The position numbers were made by a program, and so were the translations under genes. From positions 518,433-582,432 of the forward strand of contig VWZF01003613.1 of assembly GCA_013396755.1 (NCBI GenBank): a stretch of 64,000 bases of DNA. The letters run 5' to 3'. Source of the DNA: Sclerurus mexicanus. Lineage: Eukaryota; Chordata; Aves; Passeriformes; Furnariidae. The notes under the pieces are model-generated. The model did no database searches, was not told the origin of the DNA, and was given only the letters and a program-made list of their open reading frames with translations. This document shows positions 28,001 to 40,098 of the stretch, in pieces (the first letter of the stretch is position 1; every line of letters starts with the position of its first letter).

Positions 28001-28300
28001 TGTTGGGGAATGGTTAATAGAGCGGGGTCATGGGTCACTTGAGCAAACGACTGGTGAGAAAATTTAGTGTGCCTCGCTGTAAAATCCCTGCTGTGGAATG
28101 TCTTAGCAGATAAAGCCAAGACAGGTGCCTGTGGGAGTGAGCCTTGGCTACAGTGAACTGGTGAGAAACGAGGGCCTTAAACCTTGAAGCGAGAAAACTT
28201 AGATACAGCTGTAACTATAAACAACTAAGTATAGCCGTTGTAGTATTAACCAATAAGATGCCTGCTAGAGAAAACGCCTTTACTATGCTTGTGTGAAAAG

Positions 28301-28307
28301 TATATAA
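28301..28307 (+). promoter_or_regulatory. TATA box of the solo LTR promoter
   Basis: 'tatataa' lies in the expected U3 position, with a CCAAT box about 50 bases upstream. Transcription would start about 25-30 bases downstream, at about 28330. No host exon was recognised downstream for it to drive. Confidence 0.75.
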
Positions 28308-28324
28308 GAGCTATTGAGTGTATC

Positions 28325-28330
28325 AATAAA
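28325..28330 (+). terminator. Polyadenylation signal of the solo LTR
   Basis: Canonical AATAAA followed 20-30 bases later by a GT-rich element ('ttggttgtcag'). It would end transcripts that enter the LTR from upstream on the plus strand. Confidence 0.75.
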
Positions 28331-28391
28331 CGAAGCTTGCTTATCAGTCACATTGGTTGTCAGTCTGGCTTCCCTCTCCGCAACAGATGAC

Positions 28392-31183
28392 AACCACTTT
28401 TTTCTGCTTTTTTATCTCTTTTCACAGAAGTAATTTGAGGAAAAGAACTTGGTGGCTAACATTACTATTGACATTGCAGAATTGTTTCTGTATAGTGAGA
28501 GTCATGAGGGCCAACTTTATGCATATATGGTGCTCACTTGATGCTACCCTTCCTTGGTAGAAAAAATGGAATAGAAACACATGAAGAGTTCCAATCCAGA
28601 ACCTGTTTTTAGTTTTAGAACCAATTTTAGTTTTTTCTCTTCCACAATATAGTAAAGCAGAATTTCACAGCTATTCAGAGAAGACACAGTATTTCTCATT
28701 TTGGTTATGCATCCTGTCAAATTAAGAGAGGAATAATTAACTCCTAGATTCCTTCTCTTCAGCATTCTTTCCTGTAGCTCTTGGGGGTTTTTTGATCAAG
28801 TGGCAAAGAATCTGGCATTTGTTACCACATGTAACCACATCACTAACATCTGTTTGACATAAGGCAACAGCATGTTGTACATCTGTGCACTTAAAGCCTC
28901 AGTACACAAGAGCCTTTACACACCCACAAAATAGACATAATACTACATACTATAGGTACACGTATTCTACATACTGGGTAATGTCAACTACAGCACACAC
29001 AGTATTGTGTTTCTGAGTGTCGTATTTTCACATACTGCATACATGTAGGATCAATTTTGAGCTTGTCCAGTATTATGCTCACTAACTATCAACTTCAGCT
29101 AGGAAACTCATGAATTGCATATAAACTCTGGCTTAAAAATTTAAAGTTCTATTTATTTGTGTGTGTGTGTGTGTGTGTGTGTTGTTCTGCAGCATTTCTA
29201 TTTAAGCTTTTTCCCATGGAAATTAAAGATTTAAAAGAAGTCAAAAACCAAAGTTTAGCAAATTGCAATAAAGAGACAACTAACTGAAATAAGTCTAACC
29301 CTGGCAGCAAAGATCTCCATAGTAGATAATCTGATCTGGAGAGCTTTATAGAAACACAATTCTTCAAGTATCCTAAGAGGCTTACATTGCATATCTCTTC
29401 ACTACACAGCTGTCCTCAGCATAGATATCCTTATGTCACAACAATCAGAGTCTGTAAAGAAAATCATAAATGTCAGATGGCAATGGTTTCACAAAAGATA
29501 ACAGAACTGTTACTGTCAGTAAACTAACATTTGCATGGAGAAGAGAACATTCTCATTCCTTCTACTATTAGGCTTTCACTTTGATTGTTTTTTCCTGGGG
29601 TTTGTTCAGACTGTAGTGATAAACTTGGTATCACTTAAGTCTCCAGACAAACTAAAGACAGATTGAATTGGTGCAGCAACACACAAAATTAATCAGAAAT
29701 CTGTTCTCACGCCTACAAAGAATCAGTGGATCTTCGCTCTTAATGAAGCCTTGGTATTCAGTCACAGGGAATAAGAAAAGGCAAACAGGGAACCTCTGTG
29801 TCTTATGAGAAACAAAGCAAGTGATTCCAGCACAGCTCATCAGTGTTCAAAAGCAATCAGTTTAGTATACTGCCAGCTCTGCCCTTTCTTTTTCTTTTCA
29901 TGCTGAACTGACAACTTTTCATCCATCCATAAAGATGCTGACAGGTGGAGCAGCAGCTGAGCAGCTGCAGGCATTTGGCTGCCTGTAGCTTGCTGCTAGT
30001 GGCCAAGAACTTCTCTTCACTCTGATGTTCATCTCTCTGGAGAACTTGGGAACTTAGAAGCACCAAGCCAAGTCTTTTCTATTGCAACTGCACAAATGGT
30101 GCTAAAGAAGCTAAGAGGTTAGAAGGACTTAATGCCCCCCATTATTTCCAAAATACTGATATGCATGTCTCCCTCTTGAATTAGACAAGCAGGACAGAAA
30201 AGACTCTATTACCTTTGAATGGTTTGCCAGAAAGGAAGAACCTTGAAAATCCACTTCAACCTCAGGTTTTGCACTAAAATGTGAGTACTTCTTAGCACTA
30301 GCAACATAGTAGATAACAGCAGTTATATCACTTTAGAGCAGACAGCTCTTTCCAAAAGTCTGGATGAAAGCTGAGGACCATGCTTTTGTTCTCTAGCATA
30401 ACTTCACTATTCTACCACTTTCTCCAGTCTGCTAGAGAGAAAAAATGTGAATCCCTGAAAGTAAGCAACAAAAACCCAGGGCAGTCCTGGTGGAGAGCAG
30501 GTACATATGTCATGACCTACATTTACTGGAACAAGCTACATGGATGTGGAGAGCAAAAAGCAGAGACTGTATCTTTCATCTCTGTCACCTTCAATGCATT
30601 CTGTGTTACCATATTCCTAAAATCTTATTACAGTCCTCCAGGACAGTTATCCATTCAATCATCTATGACATATATATCTGTTCATTTCACATGCAAACCT
30701 ACAACATTAACAGAAATAACTGACTGTCAAAATATTTAGTTCCAAAATGAAATGAAACAATGTCAATACAAAAGTTGTGCTAAAATATAGCATGACACAT
30801 GGTTAAATGTGTCCCTGAACATCAAATCTATTCCAATCAGGAGAACATGCATGGGGCTGGCAATTGGAAGACCTCAGCTTTTTTCCCATTTCTTACATTC
30901 TTTATATTTTATTGAAGGAAGACTCCAGGCATGAAAAATCTTCATAGCTTCAGTTCCTCCATTCTACGTGCTAGTGACATGCTTAACTTCACTAAATCTA
31001 CCATGTAAGAAGTCAGCTTTACATATAATTACTGCAGTTTGTAAACCTTTTGAAGAGCCAGAGAAAAGCGGCATTTGACATGTGGAGCAAAAGCTGTGAA
31101 AATGTTAACTGGAGTGGTAAGGGAGTGTCCTGACACATTATTGCTGAGTGCAATAATGGTTGAAGTTTCACTTGGAACATGTC
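28392..31183. other. AT-rich DNA, no gene recognised
   Basis: Unique-looking sequence interrupted by the (TG)n run at 29158. Overlapping plus-strand frames of 119 and 77 codons at 30380-30739 resemble nothing known. No repeat family was recognised. Confidence 0.55.
29158..29182. repeat. (TG)12 microsatellite
   Basis: Uninterrupted alternating TG over 25 bases. A 72-codon minus-strand frame starts within it and is an artefact. Confidence 0.95.
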
Positions 31184-31367
31184 AGAATGGTTGTCAAACA
31201 TTGGAACAAGCTGCTCAGGGAAGTGGCTGAGTCACTGTCTCTGGAGGTATTAAAAAGACATGTAAGTATGGCACTTAGAGACTTGGCTTAGTGGTGTATT
31301 TGGCAGTGCTGGGTTAATGGATATGATGGTCTAAAAGGTTTTTTCCAAACTAAATGATTCTATGATC
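31184..31367 (+). mobile_element. CR1 LINE 3' fragment
   Basis: 5'-truncated fragment of chicken repeat 1, the main LINE of birds. It shows the usual order of 3'-end blocks: 'attggaacaagctgctcagg', 'gaagtggctgagtcactgtc', 'tctggaggtattaaaaagac', 'atttggcagtgctgggttaa', and the terminal 'aatgattctatgat'. These read on the plus strand, so that is the element's sense orientation. The sequence before 31184 no longer matches. It covers only the end of ORF2 and the 3' UTR and is inert. The fragment is clearly diverged from an active copy. Confidence 0.9.
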
Positions 31368-31779
31368 CTCCCACATCTCTAAGCCAACTTCTGCTGGATC
31401 TAGAGCTAGAGAAGGATATAGCCTAGATAACTGCAACCAAACATCTGGTTATCCAATATTAACAGAAATTATAAATTTAGTTTAGCTATGTGCTTTTGTC
31501 CATTTTCACTGTATCTGCCTTATTTCCCACATCAGTTTATATTTGCATTCATATAAACCTCTGCTAATTTCAATGCCAAGTAAAACAAAGACAGTTGTTC
31601 AGTCTGCCTTCACTCTGCCCATCTCCCGGGAATGGGTGAGTGAATAAGTATGTTTGCCAATTTCTGTCAAATCTGAAGGTTGAAGTCTAAGAGCAGCCAG
31701 ATCAATAAATTACTACAAGGTTTATGAAAATCTGAAGAGAGAGAACAAAACTCAGACATAGCAAAGGGAAGAAAAATTC
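31368..31779. other. Unassigned sequence between CR1 and an unclassified repeat
   Basis: Moderately AT-rich; no frame or family recognised. It may contain the left end of the repeat that follows, whose boundary I cannot fix. Confidence 0.4.
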
Positions 31780-32470
31780 AGTCTCTATTTCCCATGCCTG
31801 TTAGCCAGTTACTGGTAATAATTTTCCAGAGGAACCCCTCCAAATGGCACATGGGCAGCTTTAGCAGAGCAGCATAAGGACAAAGGTGCTCCCAGAGAAG
31901 CAGTGATGGGTGCCTCCACAGCCAAATTCCTGGGGAACCCCTGTCCCTTCTGGCTATGCGATGGCACACATACGCCCACATCCTTCCTCCCCTCACCGTG
32001 GAAGTCACAGTCACACAGTTACATGGTCTATTTACTCCACCCCTTTCTGCCTTTGGGGCTCCCCATTTTGTAAAATCTCATACCCCACATGATCACAGAG
32101 TATCCTGTCAAAGGGCAGAAGGACCAGCTGCCCTTTTCCATTTACCCAGGAGCATGCCAACATGGGATGTCCCTTCCCACGATGCACACAGAAACACTAC
32201 TTCATTTCAGATGCCAGTTTATTGTTGTGAGCCAACTGCTTGTAAACTGTGATATCCATTGTTTTGTATGATTCGCTTACAGTCCCCACATCTCCCTCAT
32301 GGCCAGGAGAGAAGCAGGTCCAGGAGCATTTTCACCCACATGTTCATGTTCACTCTCCCTTCCTATCAATGTAAATGTTTTTGATGACTTTTCCATAGGT
32401 CTAGAAAATTCCTGAGTGCCCGTTTTCTCATAAATTGTAGGCATTTTGGTATTGCACACAATAAAATGAC
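31780..32470 (+). repeat. Unclassified dispersed repeat, copy 1 (LTR-like)
   Basis: A GC-richer block with clear homology to the reverse complement of 36868-37041. Shared blocks in order are 'atttactcca', 'ctttctgcc', 'gtaaaatctcata', 'ggaccagctgc', 'tttacc', 'ccttcccac' and 'cacacaga'; in this copy they span about 32029-32192. The outer limits are a guess from base composition. An AATAAA lies at 32459-32464, near the right end. The signals would fit an LTR, but terminal TG/CA and a target duplication were not found. The chance frames here (up to 98 codons) are not genes. Confidence 0.6.
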
Positions 32471-34079
32471 AGCTGTCTTTTATGATTCATAAGTTTTCCT
32501 CTGAAAAGTCTGTCAGACTTCTGATACTGCCCATCAGTATTTCAGGCTTATATTACAGTAAACTTTCCACCTTCCTGTTACAGAATTGCAAAAGAAGAAA
32601 ACAGTTCACTTCTTTCTATGCAGTTGTTTCATTTATAAATGCTAATCTGATCCAGTGTTCATATTCTATCTTTATTTTATTTGATTCTGGTGAGCTTTAT
32701 GGTGGGTCTTCCCAATTTATCAACTTCCATTAAACACATTATATCACCCTTTTTCATGCAAAACAAATTGGAAAAAATTTGCCATTGGTAGAACAGACTG
32801 AAAGAAGTCTGTTGAGTAACATAAAAAGTATTTCTTCAATTTTTAAATAATATTTTAAGTATTCCTTCTGTGAGTTATAATAATATGCTTTCACTGCTCC
32901 ATATTTGTCAAGGTCTGCCTTACTGGCTAGTCAGAAGCTTATTGGTTTCAATAGAGATGTCACTTGACCTCAGATAAAGATGTTAATCCAAGTTCTATAT
33001 ACAGCATTTCTAGCTGGGAGTGGCAGCTGACTTTCTCCTAAGATTAGCAGCATAGTAATCACCAGAAGATAGTAAATACAAATTTTAGTACACAGTTTTA
33101 ATAAGAAATTCAGCATGTTGAAGGGAAGACTGTTTTGCAAGAATCAGACAGACATTTTAAATTAATTCATATGAATAAGAAAAGACCTTCTGTACATGAT
33201 TCTGTCACAGAGCATTTCATACCATAGCATGAACATTGAAACATAACTTTAAAATGCACTCAAGGTTTGTATGTTTTGTCTTACATTCTATTAGTACTGT
33301 TCAGTTGGAGAGAAAATATTTCACAATAGGAAAAGAAGAAACTACTCAAATATTTAAACATCAGACAAGATAATCTGGAAAGTTGATTCAGAACCATTAG
33401 TAGGGTCATAAAAATCCACTGTTAAGAATGTAAGCCTTGAAAGGTAGTTAAATTAAATCACTAAAGAGTGATCAAGCATCTTCTCCATGCCTTTGTATTT
33501 GTTAGGATTGTTGTCTTCCATAGTGGTCCTAAAATGTCATCCAATTCCAGAAACTATAGTCCATTCGAAGGAAAAATAAATACATAGTGAAAATGTGTTC
33601 CACAGTCTTCTGAAATTCCCTAGTACACCCCTTGTACCCTTAAAGCCTACAAGAAAGCTTAATAAAAAAAATATTTGTTAGACAAAAGTAAAATCCAGTT
33701 TTCAGAATTGTTGTATCTTAATAGAATCTTAGGAATCAGGTACCCAGGTAAAGGAAAACATCGTTTCGTTTCCGGGCAGGCACACCAGTGTGACAGAATG
33801 AATGTTAAGCTTCTTATTTCCATCATGTCTTTGGTCACAGTATTCCCATCTGCCAAACATGATTTCCTTGTTCACTGAGGAAGAAATTAGTACTTCATGA
33901 CTTGTTTTAGAACACAAAATACTAAGGAGGGAAAAAGCACTTAAAAAGCAATCAAAATCTCAGAAAGTTTAAAGTGTTGAACAGTTTGAAAGTTTATTAA
34001 TATATATTTCTTCTGAAGTCAACAGTATGAAAGTGAAGAATAATCTGTATGTGCTTGTCATGAGAAAAGGGTAGGTTTA
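32471..34079. other. AT-rich DNA, nothing recognised
   Basis: AT-rich sequence between two GC-richer blocks. It holds short chance frames of 60-83 codons on both strands and no recognised repeat. Confidence 0.55.
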
Positions 34080-36290
34080 CTCAAATCCTTAGTGTTGATT
34101 AGTCTGTCAGCACCCCAGGAAACCCCAGCACACCCAAGACCCTTGTGCCCAACAAGTCTGTCAGTGTCCTGTTATGGGGACCCTTCACCAAGCAGTTAAC
34201 TATATTGCAGGGTAGTTCAACTGACTTGTTCAGGGTCACAGGCCAAACAGAGAAACCTCCTCTTCAGTCTCCACACCTTTACCCACTGCTGGCAACTGCC
34301 CATGCCCCTGAAGGACTCACATTAACAGTTTACAGAATAACACTTTTTATTAATAAAATTGTGACAGGTTAAGATTTGAGAATTGATGGTTATAGTATCT
34401 GACCGCAAAAATATATTGAAAGCAATATATTAATTCAAAGCAATATACTAACAAGCCCTAATTCCCAATAAAAGCTAGCCCAAGATATAATTCAGCAGAT
34501 AGAGAACACAGTTCTTAGACAGTAGGCATCCCTATGGAGAAGAAAACAGGTTCAGCACATTGACTGATCCCAGGAGTTACAATGGAGTCTTCCTTCTAAT
34601 TTCTCCCTATTTTTAACTCACTTTTATACTATTTCTTTATGTTTAGGTGGAGCTTGAATGACTTAAGCCAAACATTTTTCTCAGTGAATGGTGGTTGTAG
34701 CTTGGGGCTGGATGCCTCAAAACAGTGCCTGAGATAACCTTGGGATGGGGATATGCATCAGTCCAAGGAGAATGATTTCACCACAGCTGCTGATACAAGA
34801 GCAGGACATCTTCCTTTATCTCCCTTGGTTTTCAGCTGTTGTGGGGCTTATCAGGTAGAAAGTACCACCAAGTTCCCTCCTCTGCAAGTGTTTTGACAGA
34901 GTCTGGCCACAGTGTCTCCACTGTGCTCCACCCTCCATTTAGTCCCCCTTGTATTGTGTGAGTAAGGTTGGATATGCAGACCACCTTCCATCCAGGGATT
35001 AGCAACCATATCCTTCCCTTGTAATTTCCATGTTGTTATCTTTTTACCCTCAGTCATCTTCCCACAGTGCTGGAGAGCCATGTGTTCTAATAACTATTTG
35101 CATCAGAATAGTGAAGTTATAATTATGTTAAGGTTTTATTATCAGTATTCCAGGCCCAAATCACCGCAAATAAACCTTATAAAATGATAAAAATATTCAC
35201 TAGTAATGTTTAGAGACATAAACAGTGACATTTTTATGTGATCATTAAAATGTGAAGAAACAAAATGAAAAATAATCCTACTATTTAAATAGTTTCAGTA
35301 GTTCTAAATATATGAAAAATATTAATATTTACAAGAAGAACTCAATGTTTTATGCAACCCTAGTCCTTGTCTCTTTTAAAGTGCTTTTTTGCTGCCCTGT
35401 GTAAACTGCAAACATCCAGGTTTGCAAGCCAGGTTGCCACTTGGCTTCTGTTCAGGTCCTTTCTGTTAGACTTTTATCACCTTCTAACAGAGGATTTATA
35501 CACTCAAAGCTTCTCACCTTCCCAGGCGCAGTTAACTTTTAACAGAAGTAGTGGCATAGACAGGTTTACCAACCAGCAGCTAGTACACACTAGTAACAAA
35601 GGAAACCAGCAAGTCATGCACAAAGAGGGTATGAGGGCAATTGGTTGCCTGTCAGGCTTCTCCAACTTTTTTCTTTTTTTCCTCAAACACTGCTGTCTCT
35701 TCTGTGTGTCTGTTCTCCTTCCTTTGGTTGCCTTAGGCCAAGACATGAAGGTGAATAGACCATGGTACACCTCACTCCCTTACCTGGAGCTTTTCAAATT
35801 GTCTAGACGTTCATTTTCTTAATGACAGGGAAACATATACTGAACTCTGTAATCTGTACTCTGCAATGGTACTACAAGCAGATGTATTTGGTTCACATTG
35901 GAATTTCAGGAATCACTTCGCAGTTTTTCCTTATTGTACCCATATACATGTTCTTCTGAGGCTGAGCTTTTCCATTTTCTCAAGCAGTGCTGCTTGTGTC
36001 TTCCAGCAAGCTGCAAAGCCCCAGAGCCCACCCTAGTGCATGGTTATCCTACCATACTTGTCTGAGACTGAATGCAGGCCCCCTTGGACCAGTCTACTGC
36101 ACGTCTCTGCTTTGCCTGTGACAGGGGTTGCACAGGGGTTCCTTGCTGGACTTCTTGGATGGTCCATAGCCTTTGAGCATGTGACAAAGTGTCTGCGACC
36201 CTCCAGCCTTCTGGTGCCACCCCCCATCCCACTCATGAACTTCCCCCCACCCCAACATGCCAGGCCTTGTTCATCAGCCTCATAAAGTGA
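34080..36290. other. GC-richer, repeat-like block, unclassified
   Basis: Base composition shifts to more G and C at about 34080-34330, 34730-35080 and 35370-36290. The 34210-34300 part ('ctgacttgttcagggtcaca') faintly resembles a MIR-type SINE on the minus strand. The 36030-36290 part, read on the minus strand ('aaggcctggcatgttgggg' near its start), faintly resembles avian LTR sequence. The longest frame in the window (151 codons, plus, 35367-35822) lies here with an opposing 88-codon frame. Neither resembles a known protein, and both look like chance frames in old retroelement DNA. No boundaries or target duplications could be fixed. Confidence 0.35.
34416..34451. repeat. Two-copy tandem duplication, 18-bp unit
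   Basis: 'ttgaaagcaatatattaa' at 34416-34433 and a neighbour at 34434-34451 that differs at 2 of 18 positions. Local duplication only. Confidence 0.8.
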
Positions 36291-36599
36291 GAGCCATCAA
36301 ACTTGCCCTATACCTTTGATCTATTTTCTCTCTAATGACACTAAAATTTAACCTATTAATTTCATTAGCTATTGTTAAAGCAAGTTTTGTACATTATACA
36401 CCTACATTTTCAGGTGCATATATTTTAATGTCATATACCTTCATATGTATGTAAAAAATATGCTATATATTTACACATGAAGTGCATTAATAAATAACAT
36501 CTATGCATATATCTACACTCTTTTATATGTAAACTTCTATAGATAAATAAAACTTAATTTATAAAGTAGATTTTTCTCTCTGTGGACATTTTGTCTTCC

Positions 36600-37141
36600 A
36601 AATAGGCAGCCAATCACAGGGTTATGGCCTTGTCAAAAATGGCTCCCTGACATAACGCAGCAGCTGAAACAATGTTGTAGCCCAGTGTACTTAGTGAAAG
36701 TAGAACTGCTAATGTTGCAGCATCATTTCAGTGTAGACAGAAAAGGAAGCTTTGTCCTGACAGCCAATTACAGTGCTACCTGAGAATATGTGGGGTATTG
36801 TACTGCCACAAAAAGCCTTCAGCCAATCACAAAGCAGTATGAAAACACATGGGTTACAACACCTTACAAAATAGCAGCTGTCTGTGTAAGCAGTGGGAAG
36901 GAGCCCACCGTGAGGTACTTCTAGGTAAACAGGATGGAGCAGCTGGTCCTACCAGACAAACACAGGGCACCAGGTCAACAAATGGGCTATGAGATTTTAC
37001 CAAATAGAGACCCTATGGGGGCAGAAAGAGATGGAGTAAATGAAGCACCGGACTGGACAAGGGGAGGGACTATTGGAAGAGATCATGTTGGGGCAGAACT
37101 TCCAGGGGACATTTTTGGTAGGGGTGTGTGCATCTCCCACT
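36600..37141 (-). repeat. Unclassified dispersed repeat, copy 2 (inverted relative to copy 1), with three NF-Y-type CCAAT boxes
   Basis: The reverse complement of 36868-37041 aligns with copy 1 at 32029-32192 through shared blocks ('atttactcc', 'gtaaaatctcata', 'ggaccagctgc', 'ccttcccac', 'acacaga'). The adjoining 36600-36830 carries three near-identical boxes: 'cagccaatcaca' at 36607-36618, 'cagccaattaca' at 36761-36772 and 'cagccaatcaca' at 36820-36831. Such spaced CCAAT boxes are typical of LTR U3 regions and of NF-Y-driven promoters. A 70-codon plus-strand frame (36934-37146) starts with an ATG in good context, but it runs through the part shared with copy 1, so I treat it as repeat sequence. 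Limits are approximate. Confidence 0.6.
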
Positions 37142-37146
37142 TCTAG

Positions 37147-40098
37147 ACTGTCCATATGTTACTTAGGTCACACATAAAAATTAATTCCTATTTCTCAGTT
37201 CTCACACCAAAAATGAGGTATATCTGTGTGTGATACCTTAGGAATAGGAGAAGGAACAAGAGCTCCAATTATCACAGAGGTAAAAATGCAGGAAAGCAGA
37301 AAATGCAAACATTTTGTTCTTTCATGTTAAATCTATGACACACTGAAGGACTTATTTCAGCAGAAATTGGAACACAACATTCTTTTACTATAGGACTCAA
37401 AATTATTTTGTATCAAAGCATCAGTTTACTATTAACATTATCTGGTCAATTGGGATACATATTGCAAATGCCTCTTTTCAGAGGCTAGAATCCAATTCCT
37501 GAGATGCATCTATCACACCTTATTTTTTTATAGCATTTGTTAGTAAATTAGGGACATGTAGTTCTGGGGTGGTTTTCTTTTACTCCAAGAATTTTATTTT
37601 TTTTTTCTGAAAAGCAGATCAGCCTTTTTAACTTAACAGAAGTACCCTCTTTTTATTTTGCTTGCTAACGAATGCAATGGGACTACATTAACAGATTAAC
37701 AGATAGTATATTAAATTCTATGTTTCAGGGTACATATAGCTAAATTCACTTCGATATAGAAAAATTAATCAGGCAGTATCAAGGAATAAACTGAAATTTA
37801 AGTGAAGTCCAAGCAACAACTAATTTCATGTAAGTGATGGAAAAAGTTATAATAATCACAACAGTTCCACAACAATTCATTAAATTTATCTTAGAATAAA
37901 TCTGTGTTAGCCTTTACTAATCTGAGTACATCTACTAGTGGAGTTCATATCTAGCAGCACTAACTATTACCATCTGAAAAGTAAAGGAATTCTTTGTACA
38001 GTGGCTTCAGTGTTATGTATTTGAGTGAAATGTGGAATACAGCATATTTTGGTAAGCTGAAACCAAAATTTTTGATTATATTGAAACCAAACCTGAAAAT
38101 CTCTGAATGGGTTTTTAAATTTTAATATGTACCAAAATAATGGATCTTATGTCAGTTTAGATAGATTCTGTATCAGGTCATATTGACACTGAACCCACCA
38201 TTACCAGCAGTTGTCTATACAAGGAAAAGGCAATACTGATTTCTGTTTTCAGGAACTTTATTGTCAGTCCTTAATTTCCTGATTATGGCTGTGAAACTAA
38301 AAACTTGTGCATATATACAAATAGTCTATTTCAGTGTAAAATCCTATATTCATATACTTATCAGTGAACAAAAACGTCTTTATGTGATTTTATAACTTCT
38401 GTGTTTTCTACAGATTACCTACTTATAGGCCTCATTATGTTTTCCTCACTTCAAAGCCAGCCTGCAAAAATTATCCTTTGAAAACAATGGAAATTCCTTA
38501 GAATCACACAGTACTTCAGAAAGTTTGACTTAATGTTATGACATAGTTGAGAGTCTTTGATCAAAGAATTTCACAACCTAAGCTTGTAAAGTATTCAGAC
38601 CAACCTTTTCGTTCCTCCATTGCATTCATTAGTCTTCTAGCAGTGTTTGAAATTCAGACATTTTTAAGCATCTTGTTGATTCAAAAACAATCCTTTTTTT
38701 CTTCTCAAAGAAATCATAGTAATCACAAGGATGAAAAGATTGAATAGGAAAATTGTAATATTGTCCATATTATAAGGTTGGTCAGTAGCTAATAACTCAT
38801 TTAAGAGGTCTAAATCAATGATTTACTATTACTCAATTTTCTGCAAATATTTTATCAGTGGATTTTCCATATGTTTGGTCTTAGCATTTGGTCAAATTGA
38901 TTTGGATTTGGGAATTTTTTTATAGAACCTATTTTCCATTGTGGATATATGCATAAAAACATACTATTTTTCCTTAGTATGTTCTTACTAAAGTGCTTAA
39001 ACCTGAAACTTCTCAGCTAACCAAATTGTTGAAATAGTTACCCAACCAGAAAAACAGTCTGGAATGGAGAAAACATATAGAGCATTTTTAACATTTTAAA
39101 TTGTCTGTGGGTAAATTTTCACCATAGGTCCAGCCCAGTATATTGAAAAAATAATTAAATGTCTCCCAGATTAAATTAAGTTTAAGGAGTAATAATAATT
39201 AGCAGAAAACATATCTAAGACAGAAAATTGGAATACAGCTTCTGGCCTCTGAGAAATTAATTTCTAGGGCAATTTCCAAGATAGATATAATGAGAAATGG
39301 AGCAAAAATACTTTACAATAATTATTGGGTGCCATATAGAAATGATTGTGTGGAAAATTGGAATTACAAGAAACTGAAAATTAAGCTCATTAATGAAGTT
39401 ATTATGTTTTCACATTGGTTCAGCCTGACTAGGGTCACCCATAAAGTTTATCAAAACATGTAGTAATAGGACGTACCAATTTTGTTCTTTTCTGTTTTTC
39501 TTTCAGTGGCAGAACATGGGAATGGATTTTTGGTTTTATTATCAGCCCTATGTTTGGCAAATATTGCCAGAGCAGATTACATGGCTTTGGCAGGATAAGA
39601 CCATGTAAAACAGATGATTTGTATAATTTTATGAACCTGCAAAATTGATAATCCAACAACATCCTAGACTCAACCATACGAGCAGACATCCCTTCCAGTC
39701 TTCTGTTCCCCTGTTTTCAGCATGGCCTGCATTAAGATTTCAGACACTGTTCTGTCTGTTGAGCAAGTTTCCTTGGAGAAAGGATTGAGAATGTTGAGCA
39801 GAAGTGACAGAATATAACATTATGCTATTACCAACTTTGCAGGGTACCCGTATCTGTAATGCTGTGTGGAAATACCTCACAGCCAAATGACTTTAGTAGA
39901 TCTGCAAAAGTTTCAAGGGACCAAAGATGATGCAAAGCTTAAAAAGTTCCCCATAAAGCCTACAGAGAAAGATAAGGATTTTAAACAATTATCCACTCTT
40001 CCCATTGAAGAACTACAGGGCAACAAATGACTCAGACAGTAAGCTAAAACCATTCAAAAGGCAATGTTGCTTCATTCAATATGTAGTTATATAGCACA
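37147..40098. other. AT-rich DNA, no gene recognised
   Basis: AT-rich, unique-looking sequence. A T-run occurs at about 37597-37606. Frames reach 84 codons and are unremarkable. No repeat family was recognised. Confidence 0.6.

Larger units (their letters stand above)
28001..28385 (+). mobile_element. Well-preserved solo LTR of an alpha/betaretrovirus-like (class II) endogenous retrovirus
   Basis: A 385-bp element that begins TGTTG and ends CAACA, perfect inverted ends, with the 6-bp duplication 'gatgac' on each side. The order of signals on the plus strand is that of an LTR: CCAAT box at 28250-28254, TATA box 'tatataa' at 28301-28307, polyadenylation signal AATAAA at 28325-28330, then a GT-rich 'ttggttgt' at about 28353. 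The poly(A) signal sits only 24 bases after the TATA box. It therefore lies before or at the start of transcription and implies a very short R region, as in avian sarcoma-leukosis-type LTRs. There is no gag, pol or env on either side, so this is a solo LTR left by recombination between the two LTRs of a provirus. Intact ends and duplication suggest a fairly recent insertion (inference). Confidence 0.93.
27995..28391. repeat. 6-bp target-site duplication around the solo LTR
   Basis: 'gatgac' at 27995-28000 and again at 28386-28391 immediately flank the LTR. Identical 6-bp copies mark retroviral integration; 6 bp is the duplication length known for alpha- and betaretroviruses. Confidence 0.9.

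Noticed and set aside
34210..34300. Second MIR-like SINE ('gacttgttcagggtcacagg').
   Set aside because: The match is confined to a short run and the flanks do not follow the SINE; noted only inside the description of the GC-richer block.
35367..35822. The longest open frame (151 codons, plus strand).
   Set aside because: No recognisable domain, cysteine- and leucine-rich chance-like composition, an opposing 88-codon frame over the same DNA, and a repeat-like setting.
36934..37146. 70-codon plus-strand frame with a strong start context and CCAAT boxes upstream, looking like a first exon.
   Set aside because: The same DNA, reversed, aligns with the repeat copy at 32.0-32.2 kb, so the frame lies in dispersed repeat sequence; the protein resembles nothing known.
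38495..38530. 'agaatcacacagtacttcag' as a CR1 3' tip.
   Set aside because: It shares only the generic 'agaatcacacag'; the following bases do not continue as CR1.
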